Shown here: piece by piece, positions 28,362 to 50,571 of the stretch | How the letters are laid out: every line of letters starts with the position of its first letter | Numbering within the stretch: position 1 is the stretch's first letter | Source of the DNA: Deinococcus metallilatus | GTDB taxonomy: Bacteria > Deinococcota > Deinococci > Deinococcales > Deinococcaceae | Assembly: GCF_004758605.1 (NCBI RefSeq) | Contig: NZ_CP038512.1 | Span: forward strand, 735,001-799,000 | Length of the DNA stretch: 64,000 nucleotides | Direction: 5' to 3' | Translations under genes and position numbers: made by a program | The notes under the pieces: model-generated | Database searches by the model: none | What the model was told of the DNA's origin: nothing | Seen by the model: the letters and a program-made list of their open reading frames with translations, nothing else

Positions 28362-28367
28362 CGGGAG

Positions 28368-28373
28368 AGCATA
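28368..28373 (-). promoter_or_regulatory. -10 box (TATGCT) of the leaderless promoter for the EamA transporter
   Basis: TATGCT on the minus strand with 6 bases to the GTG at 28361; it decides the start of that gene. Confidence 0.6.
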
Positions 28374-28426
28374 CCCCCCATCTGGGGGAGGCCACATCTG
28401 CGGCGCCCGCCCGTCCCGGCCCACCG

Positions 28427-28432
28427 TACACT
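28427..28432 (+). promoter_or_regulatory. -10 box (TACACT) of the leaderless promoter for comEA-comEC
   Basis: TACACT with 7 bases to the GTG at 28440. Confidence 0.6.
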
Positions 28433-28439
28433 GCCCCCC

Positions 28440-28816
28440 GTGTTCCCCTCAGAACGCCGCTGGACGTTGCTCCTCGCAGGCGCCCTGCTGGTCGTGGCGG
28501 GACTGACGCTCGGCCCGGCCTTCTTCCCGGCGGCCCAGGCGCCCGCCGTCACGCGGGTGGACCTGCCACCGCCCGCACAGGTTCAGGCGGCCATGCCCGA
28601 GTACCCCACCACTGTCAGCGTGCGGCCGCTGATTTCCGGCCGGGTCAACCTGAATTCCGCCAGCCTCGAACAGTTGGAGGCCCTGCCGAAAGTCGGCCCC
28701 TCCCTCGCCGCCCGCATCGTGGCGGGGAGGCCTTACCGCAGCCTCGCGGACCTGGACCGGGTCAAGGGCGTCGGTCCCGCCATCCTCCAGGCGCTCACCC
28801 CCCTCGTGACCTTCTG

Positions 28817-28817
<1 letters not shown>
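28440..28817 (+). CDS. comEA: ComEA-like helix-hairpin-helix DNA-binding protein
   Basis: 125 residues from GTG 28440. One N-terminal membrane anchor (about 9-28) and a C-terminal double helix-hairpin-helix: [30 protein letters not shown], then [20 protein letters not shown]. ComEA binds double-stranded DNA outside the cytoplasmic membrane and hands it to ComEC during natural transformation. Its stop overlaps the ATG of comEC (TGATG), so the two are one unit. The frame is open far upstream on this strand, but only as antisense to the transporter gene. Confidence 0.9.
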
Positions 28818-31039
<2,222 letters not shown>

Positions 31040-31042
31040 GCG

Positions 31043-32029
31043 TCAGCGTTCGACCAGAACCTGCCGCCCCTCCCGCGCCGCCGTGAACAGCGCGTCCAGC
31101 ACCCGCGCCTGGCACACCGCGTCCTCCGGCGGATAGAGGGCCGCCTCCTCGCCCCGTGCCGCCCGCTGGAAATGCGTGACCATCGCGGCGTAGCCGTCAT
31201 GCGGCGCGAATGTCTCGGTGCGTTCGCCCGCCGCAGTTTGGACCCGGAAGCTCAATTCAGTCTCCGTCCTGCTGCGGAAGACCCCGGTCATCTCCAGGGT
31301 CCCCGCCGTGCCCACCACCATCAGGCGCTGCGTGGGCGGATTGCCCCAGTCGAAGGCGCAGTCGAGGCTGGCGAGGGCCTGCCCGAAGTTCAGCGTGCCG
31401 CTCAGCCCCAGGTCCACCCCTCCCGCCGTCCAGCGGGCCTGCGCCGTGACGCTCTCCGGCTCGCCCAGCAGCAGGCGCGCGAGGTTCACCAGATAGCAGC
31501 CCACGTCGTAGAGGGCGCCGCCCCCCTTCTCCGCCTCCCAGCGGAAGTCGTCGGGCCGCATCAGCCCGAAGCCGAAGGCCCCCCGGTAAGCCAGCACTTC
31601 GCCCAGTTCGCCACCCGCCACGATCTCCCGCAGCCGCGTCACATGCGGCTGAAAGCGGTACGCGAAGGCTTCCAGCAGCACCCGCCCGCTCCGGGCCGCC
31701 GTGTCTGCGAGAAGCTGCGCCTCGCCCGCGTTCAGGCAGAGCGGTTTTTCCGTCAGCGCGTGCTTTCCGGCCCGCAGCGCCGCCTGGGTCCAGGGCCGGT
31801 GCGCGTCGTTCGGGAGGGGATTGTAGACCGCCTGCACGTCCGACGCCATCACGTCGTCATACGTGCCCATGTGCGGAATGCCCCACTCCTCGGCAAACGC
31901 CCGCGCCCGTTCCGAGTGCGGGTCGCGGACCCCCAGCACCGCCACCTCGCCGCCCGCCACGCGAATCGCGGGAATCAGTGCCCTCGCGATCCGTGCCGCG
32001 CCCAGAATGCCCCAGGTAAAGGTCGTCAT
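31043..32029 (-). CDS. Gfo/Idh/MocA-family oxidoreductase
   Basis: 328 residues. NAD(P)-binding [17 protein letters not shown] (residues 5-21), then [18 protein letters not shown] and [10 protein letters not shown], where the E-K-P lysine is catalytic. The C-terminal alpha/beta domain has [16 protein letters not shown] and a conserved [17 protein letters not shown]. Members oxidise or reduce sugars, inositols or dipyrroles; the D-V-G-C-Y helix suits dimeric dihydrodiol/glucose-fructose-type dehydrogenases. Substrate unknown. It has its own leaderless start (TACGCT) just beyond the rpsA terminator. Confidence 0.88.
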   Translation of the reverse strand: MTTFTWGILGAARIARALIPAIRVAGGEVAVLGVRDPHSERARAFAEEWGIPHMGTYDDVMASDVQAVYNPLPNDAHRPWTQAALRAGKHALTEKPLCLNAGEAQLLADTAARSGRVLLEAFAYRFQPHVTRLREIVAGGELGEVLAYRGAFGFGLMRPDDFRWEAEKGGGALYDVGCYLVNLARLLLGEPESVTAQARWTAGGVDLGLSGTLNFGQALASLDCAFDWGNPPTQRLMVVGTAGTLEMTGVFRSRTETELSFRVQTAAGERTETFAPHDGYAAMVTHFQRAARGEEAALYPPEDAVCQARVLDALFTAAREGRQVLVER

Positions 32030-32035
32030 AGGGGC

Positions 32036-32041
32036 AGCGTA
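32036..32041 (-). promoter_or_regulatory. -10 box (TACGCT) of the leaderless promoter for the Gfo/Idh/MocA gene
   Basis: TACGCT on the minus strand with 6 bases to the ATG at 32029. Confidence 0.55.
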
Positions 32042-32046
32042 CCCGG

Positions 32047-32086
32047 AAAAAGGAAAAGGCCCACCGGGATTTCCCCGGCAGGCCCC
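32047..32086 (-). terminator. Rho-independent terminator of rpsA
   Basis: A 12-bp stem with two G-T pairs, GAAA loop, and a TTTTCCTTTTT tail read on the minus strand, starting about 20 bases after the rpsA stop. Confidence 0.75.
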
Positions 32087-32101
32087 TCCTTCGGCAGGTG
32101 C

Positions 32102-33907
<1,806 letters not shown>

Positions 33908-33966
33908 GTGCCCACTCTTGTCGTGCGGGCGCCACGTAACCTGCGCTCTAGCGCGGAAACGCCTCA

Positions 33967-33995
33967 GTGTACCACCGCCGATTGGGGGGGGCAAG
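33967..33995 (-). promoter_or_regulatory. Sigma-A type promoter of rpsA
   Basis: TTGCCC (33990-33995), 17-base spacer and TACACT (33967-33972) on the minus strand. It leaves a leader of about 70 nt, enough for autoregulation by S1, which is known in other bacteria. Confidence 0.65.
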
Positions 33996-34072
33996 CGCGG
34001 TCTGAACGTGGTCCATTCGATATTCAGCAACTTTGGAAAGCCTGGCGGCGTGGTCCTGCGCTGCGGTGACGG

Positions 34073-34101
34073 TTGACGGGGCCAGGGGAGGCGGCTATAC
34101 T
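34073..34101 (+). promoter_or_regulatory. Sigma-A promoter of tRNA-Gln
   Basis: TTGACG (34073-34078), 17-base spacer and TATACT (34096-34101). The tRNA starts about 40 bases downstream. Confidence 0.8.
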
Positions 34102-34140
34102 CCCTCACGCTCACCTCCGGGTGCGGCGGCCAGAGATGAC

Positions 34141-34216
<76 letters not shown>

Positions 34217-34223
34217 ACCGAAG

Positions 34224-34248
34224 AACCCCGCCTAGTGCGGGGTTTTTT
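34224..34248 (+). terminator. Rho-independent terminator of tRNA-Gln
   Basis: An 8-bp stem AACCCCGC/GCGGGGTT with CTAGT loop and six T, eight bases after the tRNA. Confidence 0.85.
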
Positions 34249-34287
34249 CATGTCTCCATTTCCGGGTTAACGGCCTTTTCCGGGCTT

Positions 34288-34309
34288 GCGCTGTAATAGC
34301 GCTGTAGTA
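34288..34309. repeat. Tandem 11-base repeat next to the integrase remnant
   Basis: GCGCTGTAATA followed directly by GCGCTGTAGTA (one mismatch). Short direct repeats of this kind often are arm-type sites for tyrosine integrases, but two copies could be chance. Confidence 0.4.
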
Positions 34310-34321
34310 GGCTATTCCAGG

Positions 34322-34592
34322 TCAGTCTGCGGCCTCCTGGCACCCCTCAACCCAGGCGTCCTCCTCGTCCTCAAGGGGAGTCATGGAGCCCACTTCCAGG
34401 GGCAGGGGTGGTTGCTGCTGTTCAAAGGGGTCGACCAGGTATTCATCACGCTCCGCATCCAGAACGTGGCGGTAGACCGGGAGGGTGATGGTCACATCGC
34501 TGTGCCCCAGGTTGCGGCTGATGACCTCAATGGGCACCCTCCGGCGCGCCAGGGTGGTGGCATAGGTGTGGCGCAGCAGAGGGGTTAAGTGC
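34322..34592 (-). pseudogene. C-terminal remnant of a phage-type tyrosine integrase
   Basis: The frame encodes [20 protein letters not shown], then VISRNLGHSDVTITLPVYRHV, covering the R-H-T-Y box, the L-G-H box and the catalytic tyrosine of tyrosine recombinases, followed by an acidic 35-residue tail. Nothing resembling the N-terminal two thirds (core-binding domain, first catalytic Arg, Lys) precedes it: just upstream the ndk promoter region begins. It sits behind tRNA-Gln, pointing at it, the usual arrangement of an element integrated in a tRNA gene. It is a scar of a lost prophage or integrative element. Confidence 0.8.
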
Positions 34593-34676
34593 GGACTCGA
34601 CGACTTTGCGGTCGCCCGGACTGACCCGGCCTGGAGGCGAAGGGGACCTGCCCGGCCTGCTACCATTGCGGGCGGT

Positions 34677-35093
<417 letters not shown>

Positions 35094-35095
35094 AG

Positions 35096-35118
35096 CAGTC
35101 AGCGTTCAGCCGTCAGCA
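35096..35118. repeat. Short-period TCAGC repeat after ndk
   Basis: AGTCAGC, GTTCAGC and CGTCAGC in tandem right after the stop codon; same class as at 22682. Confidence 0.5.
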
Positions 35119-35130
35119 GGAACGGCACAG

Positions 35131-35155
35131 GCTCCAGCTCAGGCTGGGGCTTTTT
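35131..35155 (+). terminator. Rho-independent terminator of ndk
   Basis: An 8-bp stem (35131-35138 with 35143-35150, one G-T pair), TCAG loop, five T. Confidence 0.75.
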
Positions 35156-35178
35156 GTTGACCCCGGCTGGCTGACCGC

Positions 35179-35640
<462 letters not shown>

Positions 35641-35646
35641 GCGCGC

Positions 35647-35652
35647 ACGATA
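35647..35652 (-). promoter_or_regulatory. -10 box (TATCGT) of the leaderless promoter for the lipoprotein gene
   Basis: TATCGT on the minus strand with 6 bases to the ATG at 35640. Confidence 0.5.
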
Positions 35653-35675
35653 CGCCCCGCCGGGGCTGTGCCAGC

Positions 35676-36002
<327 letters not shown>

Positions 36003-36074
36003 CTCGAAGGGGGTAGAACGCAGGCCAGCGGGAGGTGTGGTCGGCGCTCCCTCATCGAAGTTGCCGGTTTTGTC

Positions 36075-36566
36075 TTACCGCGCGGCGAAAAACGCCAGAT
36101 CGAGGGCGGGCGGGACATCCCCGAGCAGGCGGATCATCTGGACGATCTGCGCCGTGTGGCGAACCTCGTGTTGCATGACGTGCCACAGCACCTCGTCGAC
36201 CGCGACGCGCCGGTCGGTCGCCGCCTGTTCGATCAGTTCGGGCCAGCGGGCCAGCGTGTCTTGCTCGACGGCCTCCCAGTACGTGAGCAGCTCCTCCAAT
36301 GATTTCTCGGGATGGTGCCAGTATTCGTCGGGCGAGGAGGGCGGTTTCCAGCCGAAGGTTTCCCGCACCAGCGGTCGGCCCAGGAGGTCCCCCCGGAACC
36401 AGCCGTCTTCCACCACGGCGATATGCATCACCAGGTCTTTGATGCAGCGCGCCCCCTCTGTGGGGATCACGGCCCGCGAGAGCTGTTCGTCGGGCATGGC
36501 CCGCAAGGTCGCCCAGAGCGCGCGGCGTGTCCGGGTCAGGTAGTGGTAGAAGGCGTCAGTATTCAC
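36075..36566 (-). CDS. DinB-family protein
   Basis: 163 residues, a four-helix bundle of the DinB/YfiT superfamily. The metal triad is visible: H in LVMHIAVVEDGW and the H-X3-H pair in HVMQHEVRHTAQIV. Members bind a divalent metal and include thiol S-transferases; the family is expanded in Deinococcus and several members respond to DNA damage. The specific role is unknown. The start is GTG 36566 with a TAGATT box 6 bases upstream. Confidence 0.82.
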   Translation of the reverse strand: MNTDAFYHYLTRTRRALWATLRAMPDEQLSRAVIPTEGARCIKDLVMHIAVVEDGWFRGDLLGRPLVRETFGWKPPSSPDEYWHHPEKSLEELLTYWEAVEQDTLARWPELIEQAATDRRVAVDEVLWHVMQHEVRHTAQIVQMIRLLGDVPPALDLAFFAAR

Positions 36567-36572
36567 CCTCTC

Positions 36573-36578
36573 AATCTA
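36573..36578 (-). promoter_or_regulatory. -10 box (TAGATT) of the leaderless promoter for the DinB-family gene
   Basis: TAGATT on the minus strand with 6 bases to the GTG at 36566. Confidence 0.55.
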
Positions 36579-36632
36579 GGTCCGGTTCACGTCAGGACTT
36601 GTCGTCATTCAGGTCCACTTCCGGCAACGCGC

Positions 36633-36638
36633 TAGCCT
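36633..36638 (+). promoter_or_regulatory. -10 box (TAGCCT) of the leaderless promoter for the nitroreductase gene
   Basis: TAGCCT with 7 bases to the ATG at 36646. Confidence 0.55.
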
Positions 36639-36645
36639 GGGGGCA

Positions 36646-37485
<840 letters not shown>

Positions 37486-37702
37486 GGGCGGTCAGCGTTG
37501 GACATACCGGGTGAAGTCGGGGTTGCAACTGTTTCATGTTCCAGATGGGTTTCCGAAAACGCCCTTCGTGGTCTGGAGTGAACGTTTCCCCCGGCCCTGA
37601 GTCCGGACAGTCCCCGGAGATGAAGGGACGCTGTAGCTCGCGCCCTTCCCGCATCTCTTCCCTCACCCCTCCGCCTTCAGAATGCCCGGTGGAGGAGAGA
37701 AC

Positions 37703-38605
<903 letters not shown>

Positions 38606-38614
38606 GGTGTGAGC

Positions 38615-38977
38615 ATGGACAAGGTGAACCTCGCGGAGAAATTCGCGCTCTTCGACGACGCCTGGCACCCCCGCGTGGTGGCCGAACTGAACGGCCAGCA
38701 GGTGAAGGTCGTCAAGCTGCGCGGCGAGTTCGTGTGGCACCACCACGAACACGAGGACGAACTGTTCTGGGTGGTCCGGGGGACCCTGCGCCTGCGCTTC
38801 CGTGACCGGGACGTGCGGGTGGGCGAGGGCGAATTCATCGTTGTGCCGCGCGGCACCGACCATCTGCCGGTCGCGGAGACGGAGGAGGTCTGGGTGGTGC
38901 TGATCGAACCCGCCTCGACGCTGAACACCGGCAACGTGCGGGGCGAGCGGACCCGGGAGACGCTGGAACGGCTGTAG
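38615..38977 (+). CDS. Single-domain cupin protein
   Basis: 120 residues from the ATG at 38615 (GAGGTG upstream); a GTG at 38609 is possible. The metal-binding cupin motif reads [18 protein letters not shown] (three H and E), with the second motif [17 protein letters not shown]. Such small cupins can be isomerases, dioxygenases or sugar-binding proteins; none can be chosen here. It follows the aldo/keto reductase. Confidence 0.82.
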   Translation: MDKVNLAEKFALFDDAWHPRVVAELNGQQVKVVKLRGEFVWHHHEHEDELFWVVRGTLRLRFRDRDVRVGEGEFIVVPRGTDHLPVAETEEVWVVLIEPASTLNTGNVRGERTRETLERL

Positions 38978-39092
38978 GAACGGCGGGTGCCGGTCGAGGA
39001 TGAGTCCTTTTCCCTCCTGAACGTGAAGGGAGGATCAGCTCCACGGTGCCTTCCCGCACGGTGAGTGGCCGGGCAGACGAGAGAATGCCCGC

Positions 39093-40154
<1,062 letters not shown>

Positions 40155-40162
40155 CGCCAGAA

Positions 40163-40192
40163 CGGCAGGGGCGGAGAACATCACCCCTGCCG
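40163..40192. terminator. Hairpin between convergent polyketide synthase and hydrophilic-protein genes
   Basis: A 9-bp stem CGGCAGGGG/CCCCTGCCG with a 12-base loop; no T-run on either side, so its strength is uncertain. Confidence 0.45.
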
Positions 40193-40208
40193 CTGGGTGC
40201 CGCGCGGC

Positions 40209-40544
40209 TCAGCTGCCCTGCTCGCCGTCCGTGGTCTTGTCGGGATCGGTGGTGGCCCCGCTGGCGGGCAGACCGGCCTCCATGCCGCCGTAGGTGCTGG
40301 GATTGCGGTCCTGGGCCCCGATGACCCCGGCCTGGTCGTCCTGGGGGTTGCCGGTCGTGGGCGTGCCAGCCCCCGCGTCCCGGTTGTCGTCGTTGACCTG
40401 ATCCCAGTACCGGTCCTGCTTGCGCTCGCTGGGCGTCTTCTCGCCGCCCGTGTCCCAGTTGGGGTTGGTCTGGACCCGCTCCTGCGGCACGTTGTCCTGT
40501 GGGCCGGTCTGTCCTGACGGCTGATCGGATCGTCCTTCGTTCAT
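40209..40544 (-). CDS. Hydrophilic, probably disordered protein of unknown function
   Basis: 111 residues made almost wholly of G, D, Q, T, N, P, E and R, with scarcely any hydrophobic residue and no cysteine. Pieces such as [19 protein letters not shown] and [14 protein letters not shown] suggest an extended chain. The composition fits the hydrophilin idea (desiccation or osmotic stress proteins), but no motif proves it. A clear AGGAGG lies before the ATG. A second small hydrophilic gene sits just upstream on the same strand. Confidence 0.65.
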   Translation of the reverse strand: MNEGRSDQPSGQTGPQDNVPQERVQTNPNWDTGGEKTPSERKQDRYWDQVNDDNRDAGAGTPTTGNPQDDQAGVIGAQDRNPSTYGGMEAGLPASGATTDPDKTTDGEQGS

Positions 40545-40586
40545 GGGGCCTCCTGGGGCGCTGCCGTGATTCAGTGTGAGGTGGAC

Positions 40587-40763
40587 TCAGTGTGAGGCGT
40601 CGGGCCGGTCGCTCACCACGGCGTCCGGCAACTGCTCCACCTGCTCCGCCTTCTCCTTCATCCCGGTGCGCTGCACGTCCTTGATGTCGCTGAGGTCGTC
40701 GGTATCCTTCTGGCCGCCCTCGGGGTGGCGTTCGGTGGGCGGCTGGCGCTGGTCGTCACTCAT
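40587..40763 (-). CDS. Short hydrophilic protein (58 residues) of unknown function
   Basis: Starts MSDDQRQPPTERHPEGGQKD and ends DAVVSDRPDASH. GGGAGG sits 7 bases before the ATG at 40763. The charged, proline-rich composition resembles its neighbour at 40209, 42 bases downstream on the same strand, so the two may form a small operon. No known family is recognised. Confidence 0.6.
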   Translation of the reverse strand: MSDDQRQPPTERHPEGGQKDTDDLSDIKDVQRTGMKEKAEQVEQLPDAVVSDRPDASH

Positions 40764-40825
40764 GGTGCACCTCCCGAAACTGTGAATTGAGGTTCAGCGT
40801 ACCCCCGGCCAGCAGGCGGGCAGGT

Positions 40826-41665
40826 TCAGCCTCTCTTCATCTCCGGCGCGGCCCGCACCTCGCTCAGCGGCAGGTCCTGCTCCTGCGCCAGCTTCAGCCA
40901 GGACGCGGTCGGGTGTGCCCGCACGGTGGCCTCGGGGTCGGGGCCGGTGAGGGCCAGCCAGCGGTCCGCGAAATGCCCTTCCAGCGCGGCGACGGCAATC
41001 ACACCGTCGGCGGTGGCATACAGGCGGTAGAAGGGCCGGGCGCCGGACAGCAGGCCGCCGGGCGCCGTCAGGCCGTACCGCAGCGGCAGGGCCGCGTGGC
41101 TGGCTGCCCCCGCGAGGCCCACCCTCCGCTCGCGTTCCGCCCCGCCGCGCTCGCGGCCCCACAGCAGGGCCAGCGCGGCGGCCTGCGCCTCCCGCGCCCC
41201 CAGCAGGTCCGCGACCAGCGTGCGCGGCATGACGGGCCGTGCGGGATCGATCAGCCCGGCCTCCGCCTGATACGTGAGGTCGTGTCCGGGTGCGTTCGGG
41301 TCGAGGGTGTCCCCCACGATGACCACCCGGCACAGCCGGGGATAGGCGGCGTCCAGCGCGGAACCGTCCAGCCCCAGCCGCGCCAGGGCCGCCGGGCGAC
41401 TGCTGGTCAGCAGCAGGTCCGTCTCCGGCAGCAACGTGTGGAGCCTGGCCTGCCCCTCCGGCGTCTTGAGGTCCAGCGTGTGGACTTCCACCCCCCGCGT
41501 CACCTCCGCGTACCACTCCGGCGAGAAGTGCTGGAAGGGGTCCCCCCCCGGCGGCTCGATCTTCATGACCCGCGCCCCCTCGTCCCGCAGCGCGGCCGCG
41601 GCCAGCGGACCGGGCAGATTCAGCGCGAGGCTCAGGACGGTCAGGCCATGCAGTGGACCGGGCAT
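40826..41665 (-). CDS. Family III CoA-transferase (CaiB/BaiF-like), short form
   Basis: 279 residues against 380-420 in most relatives. The start LHGLTVLSLALNLPGPLAAA with DEGARVMKIEPPGGDP is the standard family opening, and D129 in PGHDLTYQAEAG is the position of the CoA-ester-forming aspartate. The C-terminal third typical of the dimer swap is missing: the protein ends shortly after GHFADRWLAL. A natural short subfamily (such as alpha-methylacyl-CoA racemase relatives) is likelier than a frameshift, since the ending is clean. Substrate unknown. Ribosome site GAGGA before the ATG. Confidence 0.75.
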   Translation of the reverse strand: MPGPLHGLTVLSLALNLPGPLAAAALRDEGARVMKIEPPGGDPFQHFSPEWYAEVTRGVEVHTLDLKTPEGQARLHTLLPETDLLLTSSRPAALARLGLDGSALDAAYPRLCRVVIVGDTLDPNAPGHDLTYQAEAGLIDPARPVMPRTLVADLLGAREAQAAALALLWGRERGGAERERRVGLAGAASHAALPLRYGLTAPGGLLSGARPFYRLYATADGVIAVAALEGHFADRWLALTGPDPEATVRAHPTASWLKLAQEQDLPLSEVRAAPEMKRG

Positions 41666-41840
41666 TCCCCATCCTCCCTCAAAAGTGGGGGAGCGTGGCT
41701 CTGGTTAAAAATGCAGGCTGGCGAGTCCTCTGGCCGGGCCCCCCGGCTTTCTGCTCCCGTCCCGGGAAGGCAGAATCGAGATGATGCGGAAGGGACGGGA
41801 GGCGCCGAAAGCCCGGTCACTCCCTGTTGTCCCTAAAGTT

Positions 41841-41872
41841 GTAACAGCGTGCCTGAGGGAGTAACGGGGTGC
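41841..41872 (+). promoter_or_regulatory. Direct 12-base repeats upstream of acnA, possible operator
   Basis: GTAACAGCGTGC (41841-41852) and GTAACGGGGTGC (41861-41872) are 20 bases apart, about two helical turns, and lie just upstream of a TATGAT box at 41891-41896. Confidence 0.4.
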
Positions 41873-41890
41873 GTCCAGGGCGGTGCCGCT

Positions 41891-41896
41891 TATGAT
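41891..41896 (+). promoter_or_regulatory. Possible -10 box (TATGAT) of acnA
   Basis: TATGAT 43 bases before the ATG, leaving room for the AAGGAGG ribosome site. No good -35 hexamer 17 bases upstream, which fits regulation by an activator. Confidence 0.45.
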
Positions 41897-41939
41897 AAAG
41901 GCATCAAGCGGCCCTTCGCGGGGCAAGGAGGAACCCAGC

Positions 41940-44669
<2,730 letters not shown>

Positions 44670-44686
44670 CAGGGGAGGAAGGGATG

Positions 44687-44725
44687 GCCCCGCCTGGATG
44701 ACTGGGCGGGGCTGTCTATATTTCC
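44687..44725 (+). terminator. Probable terminator of acnA
   Basis: An 8-bp stem GCCCCGCC/GGCGGGGC (44687-44694 with 44705-44712) followed by a T-rich but broken tail. Confidence 0.6.
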
Positions 44726-45277
44726 TTATTGGTATATAATTTCTCCCTGCCAATTTAACAGAAAAAGATTGAGAACATTTATTGCAGCATCACTGATGGA
44801 TCTAGATATATCGGCCTCGCTGAAAGGGCCATGGAACTGTTCTATCTCCAGTGGAAAGCTATACCCTTTGAATACAGAAGTATCTTTCGTCAATATGGCT
44901 TGCTGGAAATCCGCTCGATTGACTCTGCCTTCACTGAGAAAGTAACGCGCAATGAAGAAGCGCTTTCCGCCTTCTGGAGGGAAGAGGCTCACCGCCACCA
45001 TACCGCTGTACCGGCAATGTTCTCTTTGGGAGATGGTTGCCTGTCTTGGCAGTTTCGGTGCCTTGGCTTCCAGCAATTCAGAAAGTTTCAGCTCTGCGGC
45101 GGACGAGTAATCTTCTTGAATGGGACTAGTTTTACCTGCTGCTGCCAGATCAACGACGACGACGTTGTCCAGAAAGCAAATATCTGAAACTGCGACGTCT
45201 TTAAGCTGCGGTGTGCTGGGTGTAGCTGATGCTGTGATAATAAAGTTACTTAAAGCGGCAAACAGGATGGGGTGCAT
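44726..45277 (-). CDS. AT-rich orphan gene, secreted protein of unknown function
   Basis: 183 residues. A hydrophobic N-terminus ([20 protein letters not shown]) looks like a signal peptide. The mature part has two cysteines ([15 protein letters not shown]) and a strand-rich look ([13 protein letters not shown]). I recognise no family. Base composition is clearly AT-richer than the neighbours and codons such as ATA, TTA and AAA are frequent, which suggests recent transfer. It nevertheless has the local TAGACT box 6 bases before the ATG. It is convergent with acnA. Confidence 0.65.
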   Translation of the reverse strand: MHPILFAALSNFIITASATPSTPQLKDVAVSDICFLDNVVVVDLAAAGKTSPIQEDYSSAAELKLSELLEAKAPKLPRQATISQREHCRYSGMVAVSLFPPEGGKRFFIARYFLSEGRVNRADFQQAILTKDTSVFKGYSFPLEIEQFHGPFSEADISRSISDAAINVLNLFLLNWQGEIIYQ

Positions 45278-45283
45278 GAATGT

Positions 45284-45289
45284 AGTCTA
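45284..45289 (-). promoter_or_regulatory. -10 box (TAGACT) of the leaderless promoter for the AT-rich orphan
   Basis: TAGACT on the minus strand with 6 bases to the ATG at 45277. Confidence 0.6.
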
Positions 45290-45389
45290 ACGCATTCAGA
45301 CTGCGCGAATGGATTGAAGCCAGCGACTTGAGTCTCACAGCGGATATAGGTTTTTATACCCGCGCTCCTGCCCGTGCCAGCCGGAGCGT

Positions 45390-45977
45390 TTACAGGCCGA
45401 CTCCCTCGTAAATGTCGTCCAGTGACAGCGGAACGTTCAGGCACGGCAGGTTCAGCGTCCCTTCCCCTTCCTCGTAGTGCTCGTCCCACCCGTCGCCGTT
45501 CCTGATGTACAGGCGAGCGGCGCCGGTCGCCGTGTCGACCAGCAGATAACCCTGCACACTGGGGAGGGCCGTGTAGGCGAGGAGTTTCTCGCGCCGGTCG
45601 AGATCGCGGGTGCTGGGGCTGAGGACTTCCACGACGAGGCACGGCGCCGTGAGGAACGTGGCGGCATCGTCCACGGGGTCACAGGTGAGCACGAGGTCCG
45701 GGTAGTAGTACCGGACACCGCCCCACTGCGGGATGCGGACGCGCATATCGCTCTGATACAGGCGGCAGCCCTGGCGCAGGGCCGTGCGGTGAAGTGCCGC
45801 GCCGATATTCATGCTGATCAGCCCGTGCCTGCTGGTGGCTCCCGCTCGGGCCTGCGGACTGTCCTCACCGTGCAGGGCATACACAAAGCCCCAGACGTAT
45901 TCACGCTTGACGGGACTCGTTTCCTCGGTGCGGAGGTACTCCTCTTCCGTCATCGTCCTCAGGGCCGGGCCGCTCAT
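45390..45977 (-). CDS. Uma2-family (DUF820) PD-(D/E)XK-like protein
   Basis: 195 residues. MTEEEYLRTEETSPVKREYVWGFVYAL, then YYPDLVLTCDP and PCLVVEVLSPSTRDLDRREKLLAY, is the Uma2 signature: the P-D and E-V motifs plus the K of REKL make a restriction-endonuclease-like core. The family is abundant in cyanobacteria and Deinococcus; a role as nuclease is predicted, not shown. A TAGCAT box lies 6 bases upstream of the ATG. It stands alone. Confidence 0.85.
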   Translation of the reverse strand: MSGPALRTMTEEEYLRTEETSPVKREYVWGFVYALHGEDSPQARAGATSRHGLISMNIGAALHRTALRQGCRLYQSDMRVRIPQWGGVRYYYPDLVLTCDPVDDAATFLTAPCLVVEVLSPSTRDLDRREKLLAYTALPSVQGYLLVDTATGAARLYIRNGDGWDEHYEEGEGTLNLPCLNVPLSLDDIYEGVGL

Positions 45978-45983
45978 GCCTCC

Positions 45984-45989
45984 ATGCTA
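45984..45989 (-). promoter_or_regulatory. -10 box (TAGCAT) of the probable leaderless promoter for the Uma2 gene
   Basis: TAGCAT on the minus strand with 6 bases to the ATG at 45977; a GGAGG falls in the gap but is too close to act as a normal ribosome site. Confidence 0.45.
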
Positions 45990-46090
45990 CGCGCCGGACG
46001 CTTTACCGGAGCACTCTTGCTCTGGACGTATGAAAAGGCCTACGGCCCCGGCCAGTGCCGGAGCCGCACGCTCTCAAGCCCCCGGGTCTT

Positions 46091-46366
46091 TTACTTGCGC
46101 CGGATTCGCTCGGGGGCGAGTTCGGGCCTGGGCGTTTGCAGGCTGTGCAGCAGCAGGGCGAACACGATCAGGCCGTGCAGGGCCAGCAGGCTGAACAGGG
46201 CCATCTCGGGCTGGCTGCGGTACCCGTAAGCGCCGACGAGCTGGAAGAGGATCAGCGTGAGCAGGACGCGGGTGCGGCGGTCGGGAAAACGCAGGTAGGC
46301 GTAGGTGCCTGCCAGCATGCTGAATAGCAGGGGGAGTGCCAGGGTATTGAGCATTTCTTGACCCAT
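46091..46366 (-). CDS. Small membrane protein of unknown function
   Basis: 91 residues with about three hydrophobic stretches (7-24, 33-47 and 57-76) and a basic C-terminus [12 protein letters not shown] facing the cytoplasm. No family recognised. The start may be residue 1 (46366) or the ATG at residue 5. It lies in an isolated position between the Uma2 gene and the epimerase gene. Confidence 0.5.
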   Translation of the reverse strand: MGQEMLNTLALPLLFSMLAGTYAYLRFPDRRTRVLLTLILFQLVGAYGYRSQPEMALFSLLALHGLIVFALLLHSLQTPRPELAPERIRRK

Positions 46367-46469
46367 ATCTCATTTTCTCGGAAGCGGAGGGGGACAATCG
46401 CCATGTTACCCAGACAGGCACAACAAGGGTTCCTGGCCTTCCCCACGAGAGAGGCGGCGGCAAACCATC

Positions 46470-48325
<1,856 letters not shown>

Positions 48326-48331
48326 GCCCGG

Positions 48332-48337
48332 AGTCTA
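48332..48337 (-). promoter_or_regulatory. -10 box (TAGACT) of the leaderless promoter for the P-loop/epimerase operon
   Basis: TAGACT on the minus strand with 6 bases to the ATG at 48325. Confidence 0.6.
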
Positions 48338-48446
48338 AGGCGACAGGCTGCCTTAAGGCTGGCGTAAGGTTCAGTCAACCCAGGGTGAGGAGAGGCCCCT
48401 CACTTCCGGCTGGAAGCGTTTCTAGACTCAAGCTGGAGGCTTACTG

Positions 48447-48581
48447 ATGGCGCGATTGCAAGGCAACAGCGGTGGCGGCTGGGGGACAGTGCTGCTCATC
48501 ATCCTGATTCTGGTGGTGCTGTTTTTGCTGGTCTACTTCCTGTACCTCAAGCCCCGGGGGCTGCTGAACCTCGGCTTCTGA
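48447..48581 (+). CDS. Single-span membrane peptide of 44 residues
   Basis: MARLQGNSGGGWGT leads into one hydrophobic helix (TVLLIILILVVLFLLVYFLY) and a short basic tail KPRGLLNLGF. TGGAGG lies 9 bases before the ATG and TAGACT at 48423-48428 could be its -10 box. It lies 141 bases upstream of the PRC-barrel gene on the same strand. Function unknown. Confidence 0.6.
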   Translation: MARLQGNSGGGWGTVLLIILILVVLFLLVYFLYLKPRGLLNLGF

Positions 48582-48722
48582 AGCGGGCCCTGCCGCTCTG
48601 CGCCCCCCGGGGTGGCGGCCTGCACGCGGTCCCCGGTTTCCCGGGGGTTTCGCACGGCGTCCGGCCAGCGGCAGGTGGCCCCAGCTCCCCCGCATCCTCT
48701 TTTCCCCAAACGGAGACAGCTC

Positions 48723-50447
<1,725 letters not shown>

Positions 50448-50461
50448 GGGCATAAGGAGAG

Positions 50462-50498
50462 GGGCGGGCCTTCCGGGGATGGGAGGCCCGCCCTGTTT
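50462..50498 (+). terminator. Rho-independent terminator of the PRC-barrel gene
   Basis: A 13-bp stem (50462-50474 with 50481-50493, one G-T pair), 6-base loop, then TGTTTGG. Confidence 0.65.
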
Positions 50499-50571
50499 GG
50501 ATGACGGCTCAGGATGGCCGCGAAATGTCGGCTGCGTTTTTGGAGGTAGGTGGTGAGGGCAGCCTATAGCT

